A stretch of DNA of 6,725 bases from Pseudomonas sp. (GTDB taxonomy: Bacteria > Pseudomonadota > Gammaproteobacteria > Pseudomonadales > Pseudomonadaceae): positions 1 through 6,725 of the forward strand of contig JAPLSD010000325.1 of NCBI GenBank assembly GCA_026398835.1, written 5' to 3'. The position numbers were made by a program, and so were the translations under genes. Below the pieces are notes generated by a model that did not search any database, was not told the origin of the DNA, and worked only from the letters and a program-made list of their open reading frames with translations. This document shows positions 1 through 5,963 of this stretch, one piece after another (position 1 is the stretch's first letter; each line of letters begins with the position of its first letter).

Positions 1-1416
1 CAGGTGTTTGATCAGGTTCAGGGTGTGGGCGTCGACGGTATAGATGTGGAACAGGTCGTGCTGCATCTGGCCGACGATAAAGCCGAACTCCGGCAGATAA
101 CGCCCGAGGATGCCGTACCTGTTCATCCGTCGAAGGTTGCGGTGGATGCCGATCTCGCACTTGAACAACTCGATGAACAGGCTGGTATTGCGGATGTCAT
201 TGCGGAAATCGTCGTCGATCAAGTGACGGTTTTCCCGCAACAAACGGATGGTGTCAGCGCGAACCCCTTTGATCTCCGGGTGCTGAGCCATCAGCAGGAA
301 GATCTCCAGCATGGCGAACGGTGTGCGCTTGAAGACGTTGACGTGGGTGACTTCGATGTAGCCGTCATGCAGTTGGAAACGCGAGTTGAGCGGTTGCGCA
401 GGCACTTCATTTTCCGGCGCGAGAATGATTTCCTCGAAGTGCTGGATGATCAAGTCGCTGAGCTGAGCAATGCTCATGACCACTCGGTAGTACTGCTGCA
501 TGAAGCTTTCGATGGCCTGCTTGGCGTCCTCACCGTCAAAGCCCAGCAATTCGGCAATCGAGCGCTGGTGATCGAACAGCAGGCGGTCTTCAGAGCGGCC
601 GGCCAGCATGTGCAAGGCGTAACGAACCTTCCACAAAAACTCCTGGGATGACGCCAGCAGCGCATTCTCACTCTCCACCAGGAAGCCTTCGCCAGCCAGT
701 GCGCGCAGGTTCAGCGTGCCGTATTGGCGGCGGGCTACCCAGAGAAGAGTCTGAATATCCCGCAGGCCACCGGGCGAGCCTTTGACGTTGGGTTCCAGGT
801 TGTATTCGGTGTCGTTGTACTTGTGGTGGCGGGCCTTTTGCTCGGCGCGCTTGGCCAGGAAGAAGTCCTTGCTCGGCCACATATGAGCGGTGCTGGTGAC
901 CTCCAGCATGCGCTGGCGCAGCCGCTCGGGGCCGGCAATGGTGCGGCTTTCCATCAGGTTGGTGATGACCGTAAGGTCGGCGCGGGCTTCTTCGGCGCAT
1001 TCGTCCACCGAACGTACGCTTTGCCCGACTTCCAGGCCGATGTCCCACAGCAGCGTCAGAAAGCGTTCGATGGAATCGCGGAAAATCTCGTGATCGGCGC
1101 TGTCGAGCAGGATCAGCAGATCGATGTCGGAGTAAGGGTGCAGTTCGCCACGACCGTAGCCGCCGACTGCGACGAGCGCGATGTCGGCATCTTCGCTCCA
1201 GTTGAACTGTTCCCAGGCTTTTTGCAGGATGTTATCGACGAACCAGGCGCGATCCTCGATCAGCCGGCGGATATCCCGCCCGCTACGAAAGCGTCCGTCA
1301 AGCACCTCGCGGGCCTGGCGGATCGCCTTCTTGAAGGCAGCAATCGGGCTTGCCTTCAAGGCCAGTTCGGCCTGGAACTGGCCGCGGTCGAAGAGTTCGG
1401 GATCCACCTGCGGCAT
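1..1416 (-). CDS. glnD: GlnD, bifunctional PII uridylyltransferase / uridylyl-removing enzyme (N-terminal part, runs off window)
   Basis: GlnD is the cytosolic glutamine sensor that uridylylates PII proteins (GlnB/GlnK) when nitrogen is scarce and removes UMP when glutamine is plentiful. I read the frame codon by codon: 472 codons, with no stop or frameshift down to base 1. The nucleotidyltransferase motif [17 protein letters not shown] is at residues 85-101, with the metal-binding aspartates of the family at D97 and D99. The conserved segment [19 protein letters not shown] follows after about 100 more residues. The window cuts the gene at the very start of the HD domain (VDAHT at residues 461-465, with the expected first HD-family histidine H464). 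The rest of the HD domain and the C-terminal ACT domains lie outside; family members are about 900 residues. The ATG start is supported by an AAGGAAAG Shine-Dalgarno (1431 down to 1424), seven bases from the ATG. It lies 47 bases downstream of map with no terminator between, so co-transcription is likely. Confidence 0.97.
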   Translation of the reverse strand, partial: MPQVDPELFDRGQFQAELALKASPIAAFKKAIRQAREVLDGRFRSGRDIRRLIEDRAWFVDNILQKAWEQFNWSEDADIALVAVGGYGRGELHPYSDIDLLILLDSADHEIFRDSIERFLTLLWDIGLEVGQSVRSVDECAEEARADLTVITNLMESRTIAGPERLRQRMLEVTSTAHMWPSKDFFLAKRAEQKARHHKYNDTEYNLEPNVKGSPGGLRDIQTLLWVARRQYGTLNLRALAGEGFLVESENALLASSQEFLWKVRYALHMLAGRSEDRLLFDHQRSIAELLGFDGEDAKQAIESFMQQYYRVVMSIAQLSDLIIQHFEEIILAPENEVPAQPLNSRFQLHDGYIEVTHVNVFKRTPFAMLEIFLLMAQHPEIKGVRADTIRLLRENRHLIDDDFRNDIRNTSLFIELFKCEIGIHRNLRRMNRYGILGRYLPEFGFIVGQMQHDLFHIYTVDAHTLNLIKHL

Positions 1417-1463
1417 CGATTGGCTTTCCTTTCTTTCTATAGGTAAGAACAGAGCAAGGTGGA

Positions 1464-2246
1464 TCAGGCCGAAACGCGAGGGATGGTGTCATCGCTGCGC
1501 AGGGTGAAGATCTCGTAGCCAGTAGCGGTCACTGCCAGGGTGTGTTCCCACTGGGCGGAGAGCTTGCGGTCCTTGGTGATTGCGGTCCAGCCGTCGCCGA
1601 GAACTTTGGTGTCGGCTTTGCCCTGGTTGATCATCGGCTCGATGGTGAAGGTCATGCCTTCTTTCAGTTCCATCCCGGTGCCGGCACGACCGTAGTGCAG
1701 GATTTGCGGCTCTTCGTGGAACACCTTGCCAATGCCGTGGCCACAGAACTCGCGAACCACCGAGAAACCGTTTTTCTCAGCGTGTTTCTGAATGACTTCA
1801 CCGATGTCGCCGAGGCGGCAGCCAGGTTTGACCAGTTCAATGGCCTTGTACATGCATTCCTGGGTGACTTGCGACAGACGCTCGGCCCAGACAGGCACGG
1901 TGCCAACATGGAACATCCGGCTGGTATCGCCGTGGTAGCCGTCTTTAATGACGGTGACATCGATGTTCAGGGTGTCGCCATCTTTAAGTGGCTTCTCGTT
2001 CGGAATGCCGTGGCAGACCACGTGGTTGATCGAGGTACAGATCGACTTCGGGAAGCCCTTGTAATTGAGAGGGGCAGGGATAGCCTTCTGTTCATTGACG
2101 ATATAGTCGTGGCAGATGCGGTCCAGCTCTTCAGTGGTGACACCGGGTTTGACGTATTCTGCGATCATTTCCAGCACATCGGCGGCCAGTTTGCCGGCGA
2201 CACGCATTTTTGCGATGTCCTCTGGGGTTTTGAGGGTGACGGTCAT
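1464..2246 (-). CDS. map: Type I methionine aminopeptidase
   Basis: Cytosolic metalloprotease that removes the initiator methionine from new proteins after deformylation. The 260-residue length is usual for a bacterial type I enzyme with no N-terminal extension. All family metal ligands are visible: D96 (in NIDVTV), D107 (in HGDTSR), H170 (in CGHGIG), E203 (in TIEP) and E234 (in QWEH). The substrate-side histidines H79 (in VVCHGIP) and H177 (in FHEEP) are also present. Nothing is truncated or missing. The start is the first ATG of the open frame, and [11 protein letters not shown] resembles the N-terminus of close homologues. Its Shine-Dalgarno is modest: GAGAG at 2256-2252, five bases from the ATG. 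It is divergent from rpsB, 381 bases away, and lies immediately upstream of glnD in the same direction. In many gammaproteobacteria map sits head-to-head with rpsB, so the context agrees. Confidence 0.98.
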   Translation of the reverse strand: MTVTLKTPEDIAKMRVAGKLAADVLEMIAEYVKPGVTTEELDRICHDYIVNEQKAIPAPLNYKGFPKSICTSINHVVCHGIPNEKPLKDGDTLNIDVTVIKDGYHGDTSRMFHVGTVPVWAERLSQVTQECMYKAIELVKPGCRLGDIGEVIQKHAEKNGFSVVREFCGHGIGKVFHEEPQILHYGRAGTGMELKEGMTFTIEPMINQGKADTKVLGDGWTAITKDRKLSAQWEHTLAVTATGYEIFTLRSDDTIPRVSA

Positions 2247-2334
2247 ACAGGCTCTCTAGGCGCTCAATGGCGCTATAAACACGGGATATGGATTGCGTGA
2301 CTAAATGTTGCGTCTTCGCAGCCCTAAAAACGCG

Positions 2335-2343
2335 ATTCTAACA
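2335..2343 (-). promoter_or_regulatory. Candidate map(-glnD) promoter, extended -10
   Basis: Read on the minus strand the sequence is TGTTAGAAT: a TG dinucleotide, one base, and TAGAAT (5 of 6 matches to TATAAT). This is the form of an extended -10 sigma-70 promoter. No good -35 box lies 16-18 bases upstream. The predicted start is near 2328, giving a leader of about 80 bases to the map ATG. It is the best minus-strand candidate I found by eye, but the assignment is weak. Confidence 0.35.
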
Positions 2344-2476
2344 GACGGTCGGTGCAAATCATGAACGTCTTGCCATCGCTTCTCTCTATAGTAATGGAGC
2401 ATTCTGATCTGATTCCAAGGTCAGGGCAAAAGCCTATGCCAGGAAGCGTGAATCCTGGTTTCGTTTTTCCCTTTCT

Positions 2477-2496
2477 TATGGTATAAAATGCGCCGC
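2477..2496 (+). promoter_or_regulatory. rpsB promoter: extended -10 with GC-rich discriminator
   Basis: The sequence TATGGTATAAA at 2477-2487 is an extended -10 element (TATG, one base, TATAAA). A GC-rich discriminator, GCGCCGC (2490-2496), follows around the expected start site at about 2494. The -35 position (about 2459-2464, TTTCGT) is poor, as is usual with an extended -10. From memory, the E. coli rpsB-tsf promoter has nearly the same extended -10 and GC discriminator and is described as conserved in gammaproteobacteria. GC-rich discriminators are typical of promoters repressed in the stringent response by ppGpp and DksA, so growth-rate control is inferred. Confidence 0.75.
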
Positions 2497-2627
2497 TTTC
2501 CGGGGATACCCTTGGAAGCTTAAACCCACACACGCGTCGACACGATGACCTGGGTGCCTTCAGCTTGCAGCTGCTGGTTGGTCATTGGGATGCGTGGAGG
2601 CCTAACCCGACTTATTAAGGAACTATC
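2494..2627 (+). promoter_or_regulatory. rpsB 5' leader, S2-responsive autoregulatory RNA (t44/tff-like)
   Basis: The transcribed leader is about 134 bases. Two nested helices can be drawn by eye: CACGCGTC (2531-2538) with GATGCGTG (2589-2596), and GATGACC (2544-2550) with GGTCATT (2580-2586), each with one G-U pair. Inside them is a five-pair hairpin, CAGCT (2561-2565) with AGCTG (2569-2573). GGGT (2552-2555) could pair with ACCC (2605-2608) as a pseudoknot, but this is tentative. The blocks CACACACGCGTCG and TGCGTGGAGGC resemble my memory of the E. coli rpsB leader, also catalogued as the t44/tff RNA, through which free S2 represses rpsB-tsf. S2 binding here is inferred from that family. Confidence 0.75.
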
Positions 2628-3368
2628 ATGTCCCAAGTCAACATGCGCGATATGCTGAAAGCCGGTGTCCACTTCGGTCACCAAACCCGTTACTGGAACC
2701 CGAAAATGGGTAAATACATTTTCGGCGCACGTAACAAGATCCACATCATCAACCTTGAAAAAACCCTGCCAATGTTCAACGAAGCTCTGACTTTCGTAGA
2801 GCGTCTGGCCCAGGGCAAAAACAAGATTCTGTTCGTCGGCACCAAGCGTTCTGCTGGCAAGATCGTTGCTGAAGAAGCAGCACGTTGCGGTTCGCCGTAC
2901 GTCGATCACCGCTGGTTGGGCGGCATGCTGACCAACTTCAAAACCATCCGTGCTTCCATCAAGCGTCTGCGTGACCTTGAAATCCAGGCCGAAGACGGTA
3001 CTTTCGCCAAGCTGACCAAGAAAGAAGCGCTGATGCGCACTCGCGATCTTGAGAAGCTGGATCGTAGCCTGGGTGGTATCAAGGACATGGGCGGTCTGCC
3101 TGACGCACTGTTCGTAATCGACGTTGATCACGAGCGCATCGCGATCACCGAAGCCAACAAGCTGGGCATCCCGGTTATCGGCGTTGTCGATACCAACAGC
3201 AGCCCGGAAGGCGTTGACTACATCATCCCAGGCAACGATGACGCAATCCGCGCTATCCAGTTGTACATGGGTGCGATGGCTGATGCTGTGATCAAAGGTC
3301 GCAACCACGTTGCTGGCGGCACCGAAGTGTTCGTCGAAGACGCTCCAGCAGCAGTAGTTGAAGGCTGA
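2628..3368 (+). CDS. rpsB: 30S ribosomal protein S2
   Basis: S2 is a late-assembling protein of the small ribosomal subunit. It sits at the head-body junction and needs S1 as a neighbour on the ribosome. The 246 residues carry the family landmarks: [20 protein letters not shown] near the N-terminus (residues 6-25), VGTKRSA (70-76), [10 protein letters not shown] (95-104), and the second S2 signature around [15 protein letters not shown] (158-172), ending in PVIGVVDTN (182-190). The length is a few residues more than the E. coli protein, with the extra residues in an acidic, alanine-rich tail. The ATG follows AAGGAA (2617-2622) by five bases, a strong ribosome binding site. Codon use is strongly biased (CTG, CGT/CGC, AAC), as expected for a highly expressed gene. 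It heads the rpsB-tsf unit and is probably repressed by its own product through the leader. Confidence 0.99.
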   Translation: MSQVNMRDMLKAGVHFGHQTRYWNPKMGKYIFGARNKIHIINLEKTLPMFNEALTFVERLAQGKNKILFVGTKRSAGKIVAEEAARCGSPYVDHRWLGGMLTNFKTIRASIKRLRDLEIQAEDGTFAKLTKKEALMRTRDLEKLDRSLGGIKDMGGLPDALFVIDVDHERIAITEANKLGIPVIGVVDTNSSPEGVDYIIPGNDDAIRAIQLYMGAMADAVIKGRNHVAGGTEVFVEDAPAAVVEG

Positions 3369-3394
3369 GTAACTAGCGCTTAGCGTTTACTCAG
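3365..3394 (+). other. Hairpin spanning the rpsB stop codon
   Basis: CTGAGTAAC (3365-3373) pairs with GTTTACTCAG (3385-3394), giving nine pairs with a one-base bulge and an 11-base loop. The TGA stop (3366-3368) is inside the 5' arm. No U-tract follows directly, so this is not itself a terminator. It ends three bases before the rpsB terminator hairpin begins. It may protect the 3' end from exonucleases or act with the terminator. Confidence 0.6.
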
Positions 3395-3397
3395 TAC

Positions 3398-3426
3398 GCA
3401 AAAAGGGGGCTTGGCCCCCTTTTTGC
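3398..3426 (+). terminator. Rho-independent terminator after rpsB
   Basis: A perfect inverted repeat: bases 3398-3410 (GCAAAAAGGGGGC) pair with 3414-3426, thirteen pairs around a three-base loop. The core is five G-C pairs plus one, followed by TTTTT (3420-3424). The A-tract/T-tract symmetry would let it work in either direction. It lies between rpsB and tsf, which are normally co-transcribed, so partial termination that lowers tsf output relative to rpsB is a reasonable inference. Confidence 0.9.
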
Positions 3427-3558
3427 CACCTCGAAAACCATTTGCTGGACATGCCCTCTGCAGTTTTTGTCATGAGCGGCAGTTGCGGAATGTTTTCGGG
3501 GACAGAGCGCAAGAATTGAACGCCCGTTCGATCGGGTGGAATGGTTGAAAACCTATCC

Positions 3559-3566
3559 AAGAGGAA
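3559..3566 (+). promoter_or_regulatory. tsf ribosome binding site (decides the start)
   Basis: AAGAGGAA lies seven bases before the ATG at 3574. An in-frame ATG at 3541 would add eleven residues ([11 protein letters not shown]), but it has no comparable Shine-Dalgarno and would place this one inside the coding region. The start at 3574 also gives the conserved EF-Ts N-terminus [17 protein letters not shown]. Confidence 0.9.
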
Positions 3567-3573
3567 TTTTGAA

Positions 3574-4443
3574 ATGGCAGAGATTACTGCGGCGTTGGTC
3601 AAAGAACTGCGTGAGCGTACCGGCGAAGGCATGATGGATTGCAAGAAGGCCTTGACCAAGGCTGACGGCGACATCGAAAAAGCCATTGATGACATGCGTG
3701 CTTCCGGCGCGATCAAGGCTGCCAAGAAAGCAGGCAACGTTGCTGCTGAAGGTGCTATCAGCGTTAAAGTTGCTGAAGATGGCAAAACTGCCGTGATCCT
3801 CGAAGTCAACTCGCAAACTGACTTCCTGGCTCTGCAGGACGATTTCAAGAACTTCGTCACCAGCAGCATCGAAAAAGCTTTCGCTGACAAACTGACCGAC
3901 GTAGCTCCGCTGATCGCCGCTCAGGAATCTGCTCGTGAAGCGCTGGTGGCTAAAGTTGGCGAAAACGTCAACATTCGTCGTCTGGCCCGCGTTGAAGGCG
4001 ACGTCGTCAATGCTTACCTGCACGGTAACAAGATCGGTGTTGTTGTTGTCCTCAAAGGCGGCGACGCTGAGCTGGCCAAAGACATCGCCATGCACGTAGC
4101 GGCAAGCAACCCTGAGTTCCTGCTGCCTTCGCAAGTCTCCGCTGAAGCCGTTGAGCGCGAAAAAGGCGTTTTCCTGAGCCTCAACGAAGACAAGATCAAA
4201 GGCAAGCCAGCTGAAATCGTCGAGAAGATGGTTGCTGGTCGTATCAGCAAGTTCCTTGCTGAAGCCAGCCTGGTCAACCAAGCGTTCGTCAAGAACCCTG
4301 AAGTGACCGTTGGTGACCTGGCCAAGAAAGGCGGCGCTGAAATCGTTTCCTTCACTCGCTTCCAGGTAGGTGAAGGCATCGAGAAGCCAGTCGACAACTT
4401 CGCTGAAGAAGTTGCTGCGCAAGTGGCTGCAAGCAAGCAATAA
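3574..4443 (+). CDS. tsf: Elongation factor Ts
   Basis: EF-Ts is the cytosolic guanine nucleotide exchange factor for EF-Tu; it ejects GDP so that EF-Tu can reload with GTP and aminoacyl-tRNA. The protein has 289 residues. The N-terminal UBA-like domain with signature [16 protein letters not shown] is at residues 12-27. The EF-Tu-contacting motif is NSQTDFLA at residues 79-86; T82, D83 and F84 correspond to the catalytic Asp-Phe pair region of the family. The next residue is Leu where many species have Val. The core and C-terminal dimerisation regions appear full length. Codon bias is as strong as in rpsB. The gene starts 205 bases after rpsB, beyond a terminator, and I see no convincing promoter in between. 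It is therefore probably fed by readthrough from the rpsB promoter, or by a promoter I cannot recognise. Confidence 0.99.
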   Translation: MAEITAALVKELRERTGEGMMDCKKALTKADGDIEKAIDDMRASGAIKAAKKAGNVAAEGAISVKVAEDGKTAVILEVNSQTDFLALQDDFKNFVTSSIEKAFADKLTDVAPLIAAQESAREALVAKVGENVNIRRLARVEGDVVNAYLHGNKIGVVVVLKGGDAELAKDIAMHVAASNPEFLLPSQVSAEAVEREKGVFLSLNEDKIKGKPAEIVEKMVAGRISKFLAEASLVNQAFVKNPEVTVGDLAKKGGAEIVSFTRFQVGEGIEKPVDNFAEEVAAQVAASKQ

Positions 4444-4460
4444 GACAGTTTTTAACTGTC
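4444..4460 (+). other. Short hairpin directly after the tsf stop codon
   Basis: GACAGTT (4444-4450) and AACTGTC (4454-4460) form a perfect seven-pair stem with loop TTT, starting on the first base after the TAA stop. There is no U-tract after the 3' arm. It stands six bases before the tsf terminator stem, echoing the hairpin and terminator pair behind rpsB. Confidence 0.6.
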
Positions 4461-4466
4461 GCCCTG

Positions 4467-4500
4467 AAGAGGCTGCCCGCTCACGCGCGCAGCCTCTTTT
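4467..4500 (+). terminator. Rho-independent terminator after tsf
   Basis: AAGAGGCTGC (4467-4476) pairs with GCAGCCTCTT (4489-4498), ten pairs. The 12-base loop can form a small inner CGC/GCG stem (4478-4480 with 4485-4487). A short T-tract (4497-4500) follows the GC-rich part. It should end most rpsB-tsf transcripts, which implies separate transcription of pyrH. Confidence 0.85.
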
Positions 4501-4521
4501 CAAATGGGGTGATCAATTTAA

Positions 4522-4550
4522 TTGGTTTCCCTTCGGAACTGGCTTACAAA
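4522..4550 (+). promoter_or_regulatory. Candidate pyrH promoter
   Basis: TTGGTT (4522-4527) and TACAAA (4545-4550) are 17 bases apart, each a partial match to the sigma-70 boxes. A perfect inverted repeat, CAATT-T-AATTG (4514-4524), overlaps the -35 box and could be an AT-rich upstream element or a protein site. The predicted start is near 4557, leaving a leader of about 95 bases. TAAAAT at 4626-4631 looks like a -10 box, but it has no -35 partner and would overlap the ribosome binding site region. I favour the upstream pair only weakly. Confidence 0.3.
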
Positions 4551-4562
4551 GCCGTGTTCTGA

Positions 4563-4614
4563 TGGCGCTGTGATAGCGTCAAGTTAGAGTGAACGCAGGC
4601 TGCAAACAGCTTGC
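4563..4614 (+). promoter_or_regulatory. Two consecutive hairpins in the pyrH leader
   Basis: Hairpin 1: TGGCGCT (4563-4569) with AGCGTCA (4575-4581), seven pairs including one G-U, five-base loop. Hairpin 2: GCAGGCTG (4595-4602) with CAGCTTGC (4607-4614), eight pairs including one G-U, CAAA tetraloop. Six Ts (4621-4626) come six bases after hairpin 2, and the pyrH Shine-Dalgarno (AGGAG, 4639-4643) lies 24 bases after it. The gap is rather long for a classical terminator. An attenuator, an RNA stabiliser or chance are all possible. Confidence 0.35.
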
Positions 4615-4652
4615 AAAGAATTTTTTAAAATACGCCGCAGGAGAGATTCGCA

Positions 4653-5396
4653 ATGGCTCAGCAGGGCAGTGGTTATCAAGCTCGCTATAAACGCATTCTA
4701 CTCAAGCTTAGCGGCGAGGCCCTCATGGGCTCGGAAGAGTTCGGGATCGACCCCAAGGTTCTCGATCGCATGGCGTTGGAAGTCGGCCAACTGGTCGGTA
4801 TCGGCGTTCAGGTCGGTCTGGTAATTGGCGGTGGCAACCTCTTCCGTGGCGCAGCGCTGAGCGCCGCCGGGATGGATCGGGTTACTGGTGATCACATGGG
4901 CATGCTGGCCACTGTGATGAATGCCTTGGCCATGCGTGACGCACTGGAACGTGCGAATATCTCGGCCATTGTGATGTCGGCTATTTCCATGGTTGGTGTG
5001 ACCGACCACTATGATCGCCGCAAAGCTATGCGGCACCTGAACGCCAAGGATGTGGTGATCTTCGCGGCCGGTACCGGCAACCCATTCTTTACCACCGATT
5101 CGGCAGCCTGCCTGCGGGGCATCGAAATCAATGCCGACGTGGTTTTGAAGGCAACCAAGGTTGATGGTGTCTACACTGCTGACCCATTCAAAGACCCGCA
5201 TGCTGAGAAGTTCGATCATCTGACTTACGATGAAGTGCTGGATCGCAAGCTGGGTGTAATGGATTTGACGGCTATCTGCCTGTGCCGTGACCACAAGATG
5301 CCGTTACGCGTATTTAACATGAACAAGCCCGGCGCCCTGCTGAACATCGTACATGGCGGCGCTGAAGGGACCCTGATCGAGGAAGGCCAACAATGA
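4653..5396 (+). CDS. pyrH: UMP kinase (uridylate kinase)
   Basis: PyrH phosphorylates UMP to UDP with ATP, an essential step in pyrimidine nucleotide synthesis. The bacterial enzyme is a hexamer of the amino-acid-kinase fold, unrelated to eukaryotic UMP/CMP kinase; the family is activated by GTP and inhibited by UTP. The 247 residues show the expected order: [14 protein letters not shown] (13-26, phosphate-binding Lys and SGE), [10 protein letters not shown] (57-66), [19 protein letters not shown] (80-98), [13 protein letters not shown] (140-152, with the UMP-side Thr/Asp), and [13 protein letters not shown] (166-178). The ATG follows AGGAG (4639-4643) by nine bases. The C-terminal codons overlap the frr start by four bases (ATGA). 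It begins 209 bases after tsf, beyond a terminator, so it probably has its own promoter. Confidence 0.98.
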   Translation: MAQQGSGYQARYKRILLKLSGEALMGSEEFGIDPKVLDRMALEVGQLVGIGVQVGLVIGGGNLFRGAALSAAGMDRVTGDHMGMLATVMNALAMRDALERANISAIVMSAISMVGVTDHYDRRKAMRHLNAKDVVIFAAGTGNPFFTTDSAACLRGIEINADVVLKATKVDGVYTADPFKDPHAEKFDHLTYDEVLDRKLGVMDLTAICLCRDHKMPLRVFNMNKPGALLNIVHGGAEGTLIEEGQQ

Positions 5397-5950
5397 TCAA
5401 CGAAATCAAGAAAGACGCTCAAGAGCGCATGCAGAAATCCCTGGAATCGCTGCATCACGCGTTCAGCCGAATCCGTACCGGCCAGGCTCACCCAAGCATT
5501 CTGGGTGGCGTGATGGTGCCTTACTATGGCGCTGACACCCCGCTGAACCAGGTTGCGAACGTGACCGTCAAGGATTCGCGCACCCTGCAGGTCGTGGCTT
5601 TCGAGCGCAACATGCTGCAAGCGGTCGACAAAGCGATCCAGAGCTCCGGTCTGGGCTTCAACCCGACCAACCTGGGCGAGCTGCTGCTGATCTCCATGCC
5701 TGCGCTGACCGAAGAAACCCGCAAGGGCTTCACCAAGCAGGCGCGTGAAGCGGCAGAAGACGGCCGTGTAGCTGTGCGCAACATCCGTCGTGATGCCTTG
5801 AGTCAGCTCAAAGACCTGGTCAAAGAGAAAGAAATCAGTGAGGACGAAGAGCGTCGCGCCTCTGACGATATCCAGAAGCTGACTGATAAGTTCGTGGCTG
5901 ATATCGAAGCCGCTGTGAAGCAAAAAGAAGCGGACCTGATGGCCGTATAA
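5393..5950 (+). CDS. frr: Ribosome recycling factor
   Basis: RRF works with EF-G to split post-termination ribosomes into subunits, freeing them from mRNA. The 185 residues are the standard length. The protein has the two-domain family pattern: helical segments at the N-terminus ([13 protein letters not shown], 25-37) and C-terminus, with a small beta domain between them (about residues 31-105). The C-terminal helix carries the conserved VRNIRRDA (128-135), in which R132 is the arginine known to matter for function in E. coli RRF. The start ATG shares four bases with the pyrH end (ATGA), and GAGGAAGG (5379-5386) sits inside the pyrH coding end, six bases before the ATG. Translational coupling to pyrH is therefore likely. 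It is followed 13 bases later by uppS. Confidence 0.98.
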   Translation: MINEIKKDAQERMQKSLESLHHAFSRIRTGQAHPSILGGVMVPYYGADTPLNQVANVTVKDSRTLQVVAFERNMLQAVDKAIQSSGLGFNPTNLGELLLISMPALTEETRKGFTKQAREAAEDGRVAVRNIRRDALSQLKDLVKEKEISEDEERRASDDIQKLTDKFVADIEAAVKQKEADLMAV

Positions 5951-5963
5951 GGGTCGCGTTTTC

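Larger units (their letters stand above)
2247..2627. other. Divergent map / rpsB intergenic region (381 bases)
   Basis: This stretch has no credible protein gene. From the map side it contains two GGCGCT copies spaced ten bases apart (2259-2264 and 2269-2274), a minus-strand extended -10 candidate at 2343-2335, an unassigned stretch (about 2346-2458), a pyrimidine-rich run (about 2459-2476), the rpsB promoter (2477-2496) and the rpsB leader (about 2494-2627). A 69-codon minus-strand open frame (2533-2324) covers the promoter and the 5' end of the leader. I regard it as chance. Confidence 0.85.

Noticed and set aside
4..1446. Long plus-strand open frames at 4-651 and 724-1446
   Set aside because: Both are exact codon-for-codon antisense of glnD, whose minus-strand product is clearly recognisable. 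They reflect the rarity of TTA, CTA and TCA codons in glnD.
1542..2300. 252-codon plus-strand frame opposite map
   Set aside because: Antisense shadow of map, with no recognisable domain and no ribosome binding site or promoter that I could see.
2324..2533. 69-codon minus-strand frame in the map/rpsB spacer
   Set aside because: It starts inside the rpsB leader and runs back through the rpsB promoter; the product has no family features.
2520..3308. 262-codon minus-strand frame opposite rpsB
   Set aside because: Shadow of rpsB and its leader produced by strong codon bias.
3541..3573. Upstream ATG extending EF-Ts by eleven residues
   Set aside because: It would put the AAGAGGAA ribosome binding site inside the gene, and the extension is not part of the EF-Ts family.
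3387..4503. Minus-strand frames opposite tsf (3387-3890, 3553-4503, 4014-4436)
   Set aside because: They overlap each other and the terminators, and are shadows of tsf, which has full family motifs.
4626..4631. TAAAAT as a pyrH -10 box
   Set aside because: There is no -35-like sequence 16-18 bases upstream, and the transcript would begin at or inside the Shine-Dalgarno.
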